A stretch of 64,000 nucleotides of DNA from Oxyruncus cristatus. Taxonomy: Eukaryota > Chordata > Aves > Passeriformes > Cotingidae. The first letter of the stretch is position 1. Each line of letters begins with the position of its first letter. Below are positions 20,901 to 32,900 of this stretch, piece by piece. Under the pieces are notes generated by a model that worked only from the letters and a program-made list of their open reading frames with translations, was not told where the DNA came from and made no database searches. Position numbers and translations under genes: made by a program. The stretch lies in the NCBI GenBank assembly GCA_013399855.1, contig VXAY01006170.1, positions 21,214-85,213 on the forward strand, read 5' to 3'.

Positions 20901-23900
20901 GGCCACTGCTGATGGAGCTGCTCTCATCCCAGCTGCAAGGGACAGACATCATCAGATCCCTGCCCAGCCCAGCAAGTCCCACTGCCTGTGGGAGCTCCCT
21001 GCTCCAGGGGCTGCTGGGGAGAAAACCAGCTCCTGGTAGAGCCCATGGCAGGAACAAGGTAGGCAGGGGCCACAGCTGTTTCCAGCCAGCCCAGCATGGG
21101 GTCGGTGGCCCACAAGCCCAGTGACCCTACATCTCCCCAGTTAGGGCCCTGTGGGGGTTTTGGAGGAGACGGAGGGTACCCGAGCAGGGCAGGGAAGTCA
21201 GCACCCACACCACAGGGCTGTCAGCACCACAACTGTCACCAAACCCCCTGCGATGTGCCCCGCCAAGAGGGTTGGGATTGTCGGAAAGGGCAGGACCACT
21301 GGAATAAACAAACCAGCCGTCCCAAAGCATCCACCCTTCCTCAGATGCCCCCACCCACTGCACCCTGCTCCCCCTCGCCAGAACCCAGCAGCCACAGGCA
21401 GCAGGTCCGGGCACTGCTGCTATGCTGAGGCAGCTGCTCCATGCCAGGGCTCAGCCGAGTGTGCACGACCCCATCTTCAGGGCTGTCACTCAGTGCCGTG
21501 CCAGGGCAGCCGCTGCCTGGGCACCCCACGGGCCCAGCCGGCTCCGCAGCGCGGGGCTGTGCCCGCGGTGATCCAGCACAGACGGGCACGGTGCACCTTC
21601 CAGCAGGATGAGCATGGCCCCTTTCAGGTCAGCAGCTGAGTAGGTCAGCAAGGCCCCCCAGCCTCCGAGGGGCTGCGAGAGGCTGGGGGAGGCAACACTG
21701 GAAACAGTTTGTCCAGAAAAGATGTGGCTGCCTAACCCCACACTAGACAGGGTTTGGAGCAACCTGATCTAATGGAAGGTGTCCCTGCCCATGGCAGAGA
21801 GTGGAACAAGATCAGCTTTAAGGTCCCTTCCAACCCAGACCACACCATGATTCTGTGACGAGCTGCAGCGCAGCAGCAGAGCTGGGGGTTTGTAGCTAAC
21901 CCCAGTCCCTCTTGGAAATGCCTGTTTCTCTACACTGGGGCCAGACAGGTGCAGGAGAAGCCCAGTGAACAACAGAGCGCCAGCAGCTGGTAAAGCCATT
22001 TCCCGTCACTCTGATTCTGGGGACAGGGCAGCATGGCCATGCAGAGGAGAGGGCACCTGTGCCAACTGCAGTGCCAGGGCACAAGCAACAGTCACCACCA
22101 CCCACTCCAGGATGCCGCAAAGCCCATGATGGAGTAACACAGGCAGCTCCAGCACCCTATGACCAGCACTGTGTCCTGCTCCTTCCATCAGGAAAGAGTT
22201 AATCAGAGACTGGCCAGAGCCAGGATGGACACAGCCCCCTGCATCCCCACATCAACTTCTTGGATAGAACCCACAGGTGCTGCTACCCAGGAAGGGATTC
22301 CACTAGGACCATGTGCCTGGGATGCACTGCTGAGCTGCTCAACTCCCACCACCAGCCCTGTCCTGGGGTTGACTTCCCACCAGGACAGCAATCCCTACTC
22401 AAGAGCCCGCAGCAAAGCTCCTCTCCCAGCAGGCAGTGCTGGGAGCAAGACCAGGCTTCAGGAGAGGCATGTCCTGCAGGGACATGGCTGGGGCTACACG
22501 GATTGTTAGGTATCTCAGCTTGGCTTTTGGGACCTGGCAGAGAAACCCCGAGCACTCTCCCAGCCACATATTGGATACCTCCGCTGCCCTGGCCCCAGGC
22601 ACCCACAGAGCAACAGGGAAGGGGGCACAGGGTCAGGGGCTGAGCTGGGGCAGGAGGTGACCCCAGATCCTCCTTGGCAACCCAGTGCCAAGGGATGTCA
22701 CCTGTTACCTTCCATGTTGTCCTTCCTGGACGGGTCCTTTCTGTGACTCGTGAAAGGTCACAGCTGACATCCAAAAAACACTCAAAGCCTAGGGTGCAGC
22801 CAGGGAGCCAGCTGCGTTCTGTGGAGGTGACTCTGAGTCTCTCATGAGACACATGGCTGGCACATTGAGGGATCCCCCAAACTGGCACGTGTATGCCATA
22901 GGCAGCACAAGGAAAGCTGCAACCACAGCACTACTGGCCCCTCGGCGAGCACAAACTCCTGGAGCAAAGCCGAGTCCTGGCACCGCGAGTGCCCTCCTGA
23001 ACCCCCAAACGGGTGGCAGCCACGTCGCAGTGTCACCCCCTGCTTTGTGCTGCATCATCTCCATCTTACCCAGAGCCATTCCCAGTTCCCGCAGCCGGCC
23101 CCGCACCGAACCCACCCGCAAGCAGCCCCGTGGCAGCTCTCGGGGACGCGGATGCTCAAGGGCAACATGTCCGTCCTGCCGCGCTCCGCGGCGCTGGCGG
23201 GCGGGCGGGACCCACCGGGGGCAGGACGGCCCCGGCACGGCCCCCGGGATGCGGACCCCGGTCCCATCCCCAGCCCGGAGAGGCGGCTGCACCGGCAGAG
23301 AGCGGGGGCCGGACCTGCCCCACGNNNNNNNNNNNNNNNNNNNNNNNNNNNNNNNNNNNNNNNNNNNNNNNNNNNNNNNNNNNNNNNNNNNNNNNNNNNN
23401 NNNNNNNNNNNNNNNNNNNNNNNNNNNNNNNNNNNNNNNNNNNNNNNNNNNNNNNNNNNNNNNNNNNNNNNNNNNNNNNNNNNNNNNNNNNNNNNNNNNN
23501 NNNNNNNNNNNNNNNNNNNNNNNNNNNNNNNNNNNNNNNNNNNNNNNNNNNNNNNNNNNNNNNNNNNNNNNNNNNNNNNNNNNNNNNNNNNNNNNNNNNN
23601 NNNNNNNNNNNNNNNNNNNNNNNNNNNNNNNNNNNNNNNNNNNNNNNNNNNNNNNNNNNNNNNNNNNNNNNNNNNNNNNNNNNNNNNNNNNNNNNNNNNN
23701 NNNNNNNNNNNNNNNNNNNNNNNNNNNNNNNNNNNNNNNNNNNNNNNNNNNNNNNNNNNNNNNNNNNNNNNNNNNNNNNNNNNNNNNNNNNNNNNNNNNN
23801 NNNNNNNNNNNNNNNNNNNNNNNNNNNNNNNNNNNNNNNNNNNNNNNNNNNNNNNNNNNNNNNNNNNNNNNNNNNNNNNNNNNNNNNNNNNNNNNNNNNN

Positions 23901-26900
23901 NNNNNNNNNNNNNNNNNNNNNNNNNNNNNNNNNNNNNNNNNNNNNNNNNNNNNNNNNNNNNNNNNNNNNNNNNNNNNNNNNNNNNNNNNNNNNNNNNNNN
24001 NNNNNNNNNNNNNNNNNNNNNNCTGCCCCCGGAGCCCCGAGGCCATCACTCACACACCCAAAGGCAGCACCAGTGCCCCCCAGTCCAGCCTACAGTGTGA
24101 CACCAGACGCGATCCCTCAGACTGGCCCCAGTGCCCCCCAGACCACCCCATTCTCCCTCCCCAAAGGCAGCACCTCCCGCTGTGGGTCCCGCTGTGGGGT
24201 GCCGGGACAGCTGCTCCCAGCAACCCCAGTGCACACCCCCAGTAAGAACACCCACACCCGCCCTGCTCTGCCCTTCATCGACCAAAATCCCTATTTTTGT
24301 CCTTTTTTCCTCTCTCTCACATCAGAGCAGGAACCACACTGCACAGTAGGGTCCTCACCAGGATGGTGACAATGGGGACACCTTCACCAGCCCGGCCACG
24401 GTGGGCAGAGAGAGTTAACTGTAGCCTTGGCAAGACAGACCCGGTCCCTGCAGGCTGGGAAATAAGTAATTCCTTCCTTGAAGCAACGGCAACGCCTCTT
24501 GGCTCCTTCCTCGCTGCCCCATCGCTCACTGCATGGCGTGGCACAGCACAGCATGGCTGGCCAGGGCTACCTGACCATCTCTGTGTCTACTGATCAGATC
24601 CCTGCTCTGCCCGCACCCACCAACTCCCAGCCAGAGCTCATGGGGAAGTCACCAATACCTCCTGCAGGCAGCCAGCCCTGCACTGGGGGGTCAGCTCCAC
24701 AGCCACGTGTGCCAACACAGCCCACCCAGCACTATATCCCCACGGTCCCTCTGGCCTGGCACGACGCCAGACACTGTCCTTTTCCTCCTCTTCTGCTGGC
24801 CAGCTGCCTCAGCCCTGCCACAGCCAGCTCAGGCAGCGCTCAGAGGAGCTTCACCTGGGCCCAGATCTGGGCTAGGGACATCCAGGGTGGCAAGGGGAGA
24901 CAGGCTGGCACAGCCCAACACAGTCCAGCACAGCCCAGCACAACGGCACCTGGACAGGCAGCTTTGACCCTGCCGGAGCCATGGGCCCACTGTGAGATGA
25001 CAGCAGACACCTGCCCGTGCGCCAGATGGACCTGCTGGAACCAACGGGGGCTCCCGACACCCAATCCCTGCCAGGCTGGTCCTGCCAGATCCCAGCTGCC
25101 TGCCTGAAGCCCACCCTGGATGAAAGCGAGTCCCTCCTGGTCTGCCGTGACCTCTTCCTCCTGTCACAGGGGAGGAAGTGCAGGGCCTGCACCAAGGGGT
25201 CCCACACCCCCCATCAGCAGTTCACTGGCACCGAGGGGGCTCTGTGGCACTGGTGCCCCCCGCCCCAGCCTCATGCTGTGACTTGAGGCAGGAGCAGTGA
25301 GGAAAGCACAGGCACAGCCGGGACTCTTCCCACCCTCCCCCTCTCCTCCACTTAATGGGGCAGAAAAACCAATTAGCTTCATAAATCCTGCTGGGAGGGT
25401 TGGGGGCTCCCCATGGGCACGGGCAAGGGGGGCTCTGCTTCCCCCTCATACCCACATCAGAAACCACCTCAGGGCATCACAACACTCATCACTCCCTCCC
25501 TGACTCCCTTAGGAAGCCCCCAGCCCCCTAAACCCCTCCGTACCCTCCAGGACCCTCCCAGACCCCCAGGTACCCTCTCAGATAGTGCCAGCCCCTGCAG
25601 AGAGCCAGGCTACCCCGACTCTGGGTGTTTCCTGATTGGATTTTGGGTACTGTCATCTGGCACCTTTCACTGAAGCTGTGCTCAAAGGAACAGGGGGCTG
25701 CAGAGACCTGGCAGATGTGGAAACTGAGGTAGGGAAGGGGGATCTGACCTGCCTGAACTCACCCAGCAGAAGAGCATCAGCACATCACATCCTGCAGTTG
25801 ATCCAGCACCCCGTTCTCCCGGCAGCACCGCATCTGGCCTCTGGGAGGAGGGCCCTGAGGAGTGCTGAGCACTCCCCCCAGGGGAATCCTGCGTGCGCGT
25901 GGTTCCTGCACAGGGGGACCGTGGCCAGGCTGTGCCTCCATCCCAGCTCTGCACCACCAACCACAGTAACAGCAGGTTCTGATTTCCCTGTGGCAGCGAG
26001 GCCGAGGCCATGGGGGATCAGCCAGCACTCGCTGCCCGCCGCAGTGACACCAGCCACGGACCCCAGCCACACTCGTGGCTGCCGTGTCAGTGCCGCTGTG
26101 AGCTCAGCTGGCCCCACTGCGGGGGACAAAGAGGTGTCACCCCTCTAACCCACCCGAGCGGTGGAAACTCCAGAGGAAGCGTGTCCCAGCGTGGGGATCT
26201 CCACTGGCAGTTCCAGTGACACACAAAGCCTCGGTCAGGGCCACCGGGGCACACGGGGGCTGCAGCAGCTGCGTGTGGTGCTTGGAGAGTCCCAGGGCAG
26301 TGCCGGGGTGGGGAGCAGTGTGACTCAGCCCGCTTGCGAAATTCCTATTTTTCCCGTTGTCTGGACGAGCCGGTGACCTCGGACACCTCAGCCCACAGCA
26401 GCCAGACCCCTCCACAGGCAATAGGGTGGCACGTGGCACATGGCAAAGCCAGGTCTTGAGGTCCCCAGACGGCAAGCAGACAGGCAGGTGGGTTTGGGGG
26501 ACAGATTCCCCCCCAGCAGTTCTCCCTAGGGCTTGTGGGTCTGCAAGGTTGAGCCCCGGGCTCTGCACTGCTCTGTCTGCATCCAGCCCCACCAACGAGT
26601 CACAGGAGCCAGCAGCTTCCCACACCCTGGGCGTGTGCTGACCCCCAGGTGCCCTGCATCCCCGAGTCCCACAAGCACAGACTCCCCTTCCCAAAATGCC
26701 TTGTGCAGCTGCTGCCACAGCCCCCGGGGGTCAGGGTTTAGCACTGGACATCTGGACTCAAACCCCAGGGTACAGAGCCACCGAAGGGCAGGGTAGAGAA
26801 AGGCACTGGAATGGTGGTGGTGCCCAGCAGGATCCTGGGGCCCCCTTCTGGGAGCATCCCCCATCGCCAGATGGGAGGAACCCACCAAGCCCAGCACACG

Positions 26901-29900
26901 ACACAGCCCAGCAAATATTTATCCAACATCCCTCCCCAGCTGGCCAGGCCAGGGCCCCCTGCACACACTGGACCACGTGCAGGGCCACAGCCGTGCCCCA
27001 CGGGATGTGGCCGATGAGAAATGACTTCACAGGCTCGCTGGGACGGGGCGAGGGGTCACCCCAGACCGGCCAAAGCTGAGCGAGGGGTGTTTAAGGGAAG
27101 GGAACAGGCGCCAGCGCCAATCCTGCTCAGAGCAGGAGAGGAGGGCGGCCGCTCCCCCGCTGCTCTTGGGAGCCGAGCCAAACATCTGCTCCCGCCAAAC
27201 ATCTGCTCCCGCCTCCGGGCTGCGCCGAGCCCTAGGAGCTGCAAGGAAGCCAGCGCCAGGCCAGCCCAAGCACGGCGGGCGTCAGCTCCAGAGAATTCCT
27301 CCAAGAAGGATGCTGCTGGCAGTCCCCAGCCCTGCCAGAGGGGACCACAGGCCCTGCAGCACCCGGCTGCCAGTAGCACCACCACGGTGGCTTTGGACAG
27401 TGCCATGAGGTGTGCCATGAGCTGGACATACATACCCCATGGTCTCAGTGCCAAAAGCTGCTGCCTCAGCTCCATTTCATGCCTATGAGCAGAGTCGGGG
27501 CAGTACCCGGCTCACCACTTGCTGCCATAGCTGTGGTGGGATCCACCTCCAACAAGGTCAAAAGGACATCCCCAAATCACAGCGGTCCCAGGGTTGCACA
27601 AAGACTCTCTCCTCAGAGCTCTGGAAGTCCCAGGGGACACACACAGCCCCTGGGCCCGGTTCTGGAGCGATGCCCCCACGCCGCAGCCCTGCAGTGCACA
27701 CAGACCATCACTACTCCCGCAGCCACCGCAGCAGAACGTGCTGACTCAGGAGCCAGCCCCGCTCACTCCCTCTGCACCCCATGAGCTCCCACCTGTGGCA
27801 AAGCCTCACAGCATCCCACTCACTCGCCCTGTGACCCAACTGGCCCCAGGGAACACCTGGGGATGCTGCTGCACCAGTGTCCAGGACCTGCCACATCAGG
27901 TCAGGTCCTGAGCACACACAGCACAAGGGAAGACACACCAACGTGCAGCCACACTGTGGTGGCACTGCTCGGACATGCAGGGCATGGCCAGAACAAAACC
28001 GGGCCAAACCTGGCTTGCACATCCCTGCTCCTGCTCCTCACCACTGCCCAGTTCATGTGCAGGTCTGTACAGGAAGGTGCCCACGCTGCAGCACTGCAGG
28101 CCCCACACTGTGGCCATGCAGGTAGAGAGGTCCCTTGGGGACCTCCCAGTGGGGTGATCTTGGTGGGGTGACCTCCAGCATCCAAGAAACATCCCCAGCC
28201 TGGACGGGAAAGCGTCACTGGTGGCACTACACCCCTCCTGGAACAGGCACTGGGCAGCAAACAGAGAGCAGCCACTGAGTGGTGGCAAGTGGGAACCAGA
28301 GTTGACCAAGAAAGGGAGCAAAGATGTTTCACTGCTGGAGAAACAGCCCAGGGCTGGGTACTGTCTCTGCCTGCGCCCTGTCCAGGCCCCAAGGACAGAC
28401 AGGACAGGGCAGAAGAGCAGCACCATCCCTTCCCCCTATTCCAACACCCCGGGGGTGCATGCTGGTGGGCGTTCTCTGTGCCAGGTCCCTGCCCTGCTGC
28501 AGAGCACAAGCAGGATATGGTGACACTGGGAACAAAAGAAGGGATGTGCTGCCAAACTAGGGGGACAAAGCCAGAGCTTTCCAGCCCCTGAAACGGCTGC
28601 AGGTTGCCGCTGGAGGAAGTTGTCAGGCCGATGGAAGCAGGCACAGCTGGGCGAGAAGCCAGGATGCTGGCACATTTGGCTGACACAGGAATGCTGCTGG
28701 GGGCTTGGATGTCCCCAGCCAATCCCTGCTCCAACCTGACTATCCCACTCCCTTTCTCAGCTGGGCCCCAGGTCCCCTCACTGCCTCCTTGGCTGGGCTC
28801 ACCCCAACCTCCACCCAGCTGAATCCACCCCAACTCCCCACAGGCAGCACCCTTGCCCCGGCAGTGCCTCACCTACCTCAGCCCTCGCTCCTTCCAGGCT
28901 GCTTCCCCGCCAAGCCACGGGAATGCCGGGTTGCATCCCACAGCCCCACACGTCTCCCACAGGGACGTGTCACCGTGTCCTCTGAGCCGTCTCTGACCTA
29001 CTGCCCTACAAGGCCGGGCGTGCGCCGGCGCCGTGCAGGGGACGCTGCCCCGCGGCCCGGGCTGGGGGCTGACGGCCCCATCTGCAGCACGTGGCTCCTG
29101 CCCGGTGCATTAGCGGCACCGGGAGATGGGGCCCGGGGCGGTGGTGGCTTTCTAGGTCAGAGCCAGTGAGGAAGCTGGATGAGGGGCTCTGCTGGATGAG
29201 GGGCTCTGCTGGGTGAGGGGCTGCGCTGGGTGAGGGGAGGATGGATGAGGGGCTGTGCTGGGTGAGGGGGTGTGCTGGGTGAGGGGCTGTGCTGGGTGAG
29301 GGGAGGATGGATGAGGGGCTGCACTGGGTGAGGGGATGTGCTGGCTGAGGAGGGAATAATGGATGAAGGGCTGTGCTGGGTGAGGGGATGTACTGGCTGA
29401 GGGGAGGGATGGATGAGGGGTTGTACTGGCTGAGGGGATGCACTGGGTGAGGGGATGTGCTGGCTGAAGAGGGGATGGATGAAGGTCTGTGCAGGGTGAG
29501 TGTTCCTGGCCAGCAAAGCAGCTCCTTGTCCCATCTGGCTCTGGGTAGGAGGGGATGCCCCTGCTCTCCTGCCCTGGCTCTGCACCCACTGCCCAAAGGC
29601 CTGGAGAAGGCACTCTGGTGTCCCCCAGCATCCACGCCCTGGGGACAGAGGACCTGCCACGCTGCCCACTCTGAGGACCCCTGCCAAGTCCTGCTGTGGG
29701 GCCACAGGGGATGGAGGTGTGACTAGGTCACTAACAGCCCTGTGTGCTCACAACACCCCAGTGAAATAGCTCATCCCCAGGACACCTCCCTGCAGATTAG
29801 GGGGTCCTGTGCTGCCACTCTGGGGAGGGGTACCCAGCACAGAGCATCCAGCACAGACCACCCAGTCTCTCTCTGGCATGGCACAGCAGGGAACTTGGGG

Positions 29901-32900
29901 CATATCCAGAGCATCATGCTGGGGACTCTGCACAGGAACAAGGACTGAGGCACCCAGCAGCACTGACAGCCTCACCCACACCAGGGCACTGTGGTGCTGC
30001 CAGGGCCTCTCAGAGGCTCAGCCACACAGGGCTCCATCCCCAGAGCTTGTCCCTTCCTGGAGGACAAGTAAATCCTGCCTGGAGTAGTGCAGGCTGAGCT
30101 ACCGTGGGTCCCTGCCCCTGCCCACATTCCACCTGCTCAGGGGGTGATGGAGACAAAATAATGCTCTGGTCACCCCTCCTGGCAGTGCCTCCAAAGCCAA
30201 GGGCACCCCAAGGTCATCTGCCTGCATGAGCAGCACCAAGATGAGACAAGGGGGGAGATGGGGAGCCCCTCATACCCACAGCCAGCCCTTATGAGAACTC
30301 AGCTCTCCGAGGCAGCCCAAATCCACCTCACTGCCCATCATACCCAGTGGACCAATGGCCAGCAGCAAAAGGTTGTGACATGTGCTACCTCTGGCAATGG
30401 GTTACAATCTCCAGAAGAGTCCATGTTGAGCCAGCACAAGGCTTCCCCCTGTTCACAAGCCCAGGGCAGCCCCCAAGGCAACCCCACATGCCTGTGGGAA
30501 GGACGGGTCTGACACTGACGGTGCTACAGACACTCTCACACCTGAGCTGGAGCATGGCAGGGGCAGAGGCCAGCACAAACAGCGTGTCCCTTCCACAACT
30601 GCAACACGTGCCTCCGGGCTGTATCTGGGGAGTGCTGACCCCAGGACGGGTGCAAAGCCAGGGGCTGTGATCTGTTCTGTACCAAGCTGACGTGACTACA
30701 GGCACCCCAGGAGGGTCAGAGCAGCACTGTCAGGAGGCCAAATACCTCCTCCTGCTCTGGGACAGCTCAAACGCCCGAGTTATTTATCTCCTGTGCTGAA
30801 ACAGGAAACCTCCAACATGCTCAAACCCTGGACCCTTGCCAGAGTCAGGGGCACCTCAACAGCACAGCAGGAGCTGGACACAACTGGAAAGAAAACGTGA
30901 GCCCTGGGTGTGCTGTGTTGTGCCCATCTGGCAGAAGATGCCCTTGGCCCCATGGATGGAGGGATGGTGGCCAATGAGGGTCCCAGAAGGACAGGACCCT
31001 GCTCAGCAGCACACCCTGCTCCACACAGTGCCACCCATCAGCAGTGACACCTCAGTGCCCACTTCTCCCTGGGGTGCTGAGAACTGACCCAGCCTGTCCC
31101 ACCATAGGCCACCAGCACTCCCAGCCACAGGATGTCCCCACAGTGCCAGGGTCACAGGAAGCAGCTCCGACTCACTAGTGAGAGCATTTCTGAAAGTAGC
31201 AACATTCACCCCAGCAGGGCTTTGGCTCAAGGGTCCTGCAGCCACAGACCACGTGCTTTTCTCAGCCCCCTGCTCTGGTAACACCCAGATCAAGCCAGAC
31301 ACTTCTCCTATGTCGGGAGATCAGCTCACGCCAGCTCAGGGGGCCATCAGCCCCGAGAAGTCCCAGCTGCCCCAGCAACAACAGCAGTGGCAGCGGGTTG
31401 TGGGGACACGAAGCACCCAGACAGACTGGCTGTGATCTATGTGCTCCTCCACCCATCCCCGCTGTGCCAGGTGTCCCCCACCACCCGGGAAACCTCCTGG
31501 AGAGCCCCAATCCAGGCACGACCCCCCCGGCGCAGGCACTTACCCCGTGGTGATGTCGTCATCCTCCGTCAGCGTCTTCCCCATGAGATCGCTGTCGCTC
31601 ATGTATCCCGACTTCAGCTCCACGTCGTCGGTGTCCAGTGCCTCGACCAGCTCCAGGCGGGAAATGTGGCTCAGCTTGCTTGGGCTGCGCATGGGCATGG
31701 TGTGCGAGTAGTGCGCCCGCTCCCCGTGCATGTACCAGCCGGGAGTGCCCTCGGAGCGGCACGTCCCCCCGACCGACGGCGCGTCCCCGGCCTGCAGGCG
31801 CGGGCTCGACTGCCCGTAGCGCCAGGACAGCGGGGAGGAGCGGTTGGAGAGGCTGGAGACACTCCGGGGGTTGGCTTCGTCGCTGTCGTAGCAGGTCATC
31901 TCCAGGGAGCTGCGAGGACGGGGGGGACGGGGGGTTAGGGCAGGGCATGGGGGGCATGCCCGCCCCAAACTGGAGCTGCAAGTGCGCAGAAGGCAAAACT
32001 GCCCACTTGAAGGCAACCAGGCAAGCCCAGGAGTGTGGGCACAGGGATACTGGCCTGGGCCCCTTCATCTCAGCTGGTCCCCTCCTAGCCTGCCTGGTGC
32101 CAGCCCAGTGTCCCTCAATTCAGGACCCACTGGTGTCTAGTGGTGCCCTTGTCTCCCCAGGGACAGTGGAGTAGGATATGAGATGTGATGGGGCCTCTGT
32201 GCCTCCCCACAGCCCCAGTCACCCCACAAGGACAATGCTCCACCACGGCCCTGCCCACCCACCTCAGAGCAGGGCCAGGGGTGCCACCAGGGCTGGCAGC
32301 AAACACACCTGGGAGAGGGGTCAGCACCATCCCAGAGACCAGCCCTGGCCCTGAACTCCAGCTGTGCTGAACCCCAATAACAGGACACCTGCAGTGGAAA
32401 GCCCAGACATGCTTCCCTGTGCCAGGGCTGCTCCTCCTCGGCCACTTCCCTCCCAGTACTTCAACATCTGCACCCAAATATCACCCCAGACACACAGGAC
32501 AGGACGAGTTGGGGTGGGGGCAGCAATCCCAGGGGATGTGGCAGCGGGCCATGCCAGGGAGTGGAGGCTGTGAGGTTGCCAAGGGACAAACCAGGGACCA
32601 GGTCCCTGCAGCAGCGTTTCACACTGAACCTATGGAGAGTGAACCCCCACATCTGGGCAGGAGGGGACTCCCAAAGACAGGACTGCCCAGCCCCAGGGGC
32701 TGCCCACAAGTGCAGTGCTCTGCAGCCATCTCAGAGCCCATGAGTGCTTCAGGAACAGGGAGTTTCATCATCCCACACACCCCTTGGGGTATATTTTGGG
32801 CAAACAGTGATGCTGAAACTAAATTTAGGCACCAAAAACGATTACTTCTTGGAGCAGCTTCCTGGGGACCCGCAGCCCTCAAATTGGCTCCAAACGCTAC

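Larger units (their letters stand above)
20933..31543 (-). other. NAV1: NAV1 intron 3 (10.6 kb)
   Basis: The third intron separates exons 3 and 4. It holds a CR1 piece at about 21700, a GC-rich island with a 698-base gap at 23325-24022, a GC-rich stretch near 27050-27300 with a 17-base unit (CAAACATCTGCTCCCGC) twice in tandem, a CpG-rich patch near 28990-29150, and a minisatellite at 29160-29480. I see no additional conserved coding exon except the candidate alternative first exon listed separately. Confidence 0.85.

Noticed and set aside
23050..23080. Alternative donor GTAAGA near 23071 for the candidate internal exon
   Set aside because: It would leave the wrong phase for exon 4 from either in-view ATG, so it cannot give an in-frame NAV1 without another exon.
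23013..24369. Frames of over 400 codons across the large gap
   Set aside because: Most of their length is unknown bases (N) and the ends are not protein-like.
25680..25780. Possible ancient MIR-like SINE (AACTGAGG-type core)
   Set aside because: Only a short core-like match is visible by eye; similar pieces at 40045 and 43720 are equally weak. Not enough to call without a repeat library.
29006..29705. Repeated Pro/His/Ser-rich frames (minus strand)
   Set aside because: They are translations of the 17-base minisatellite.
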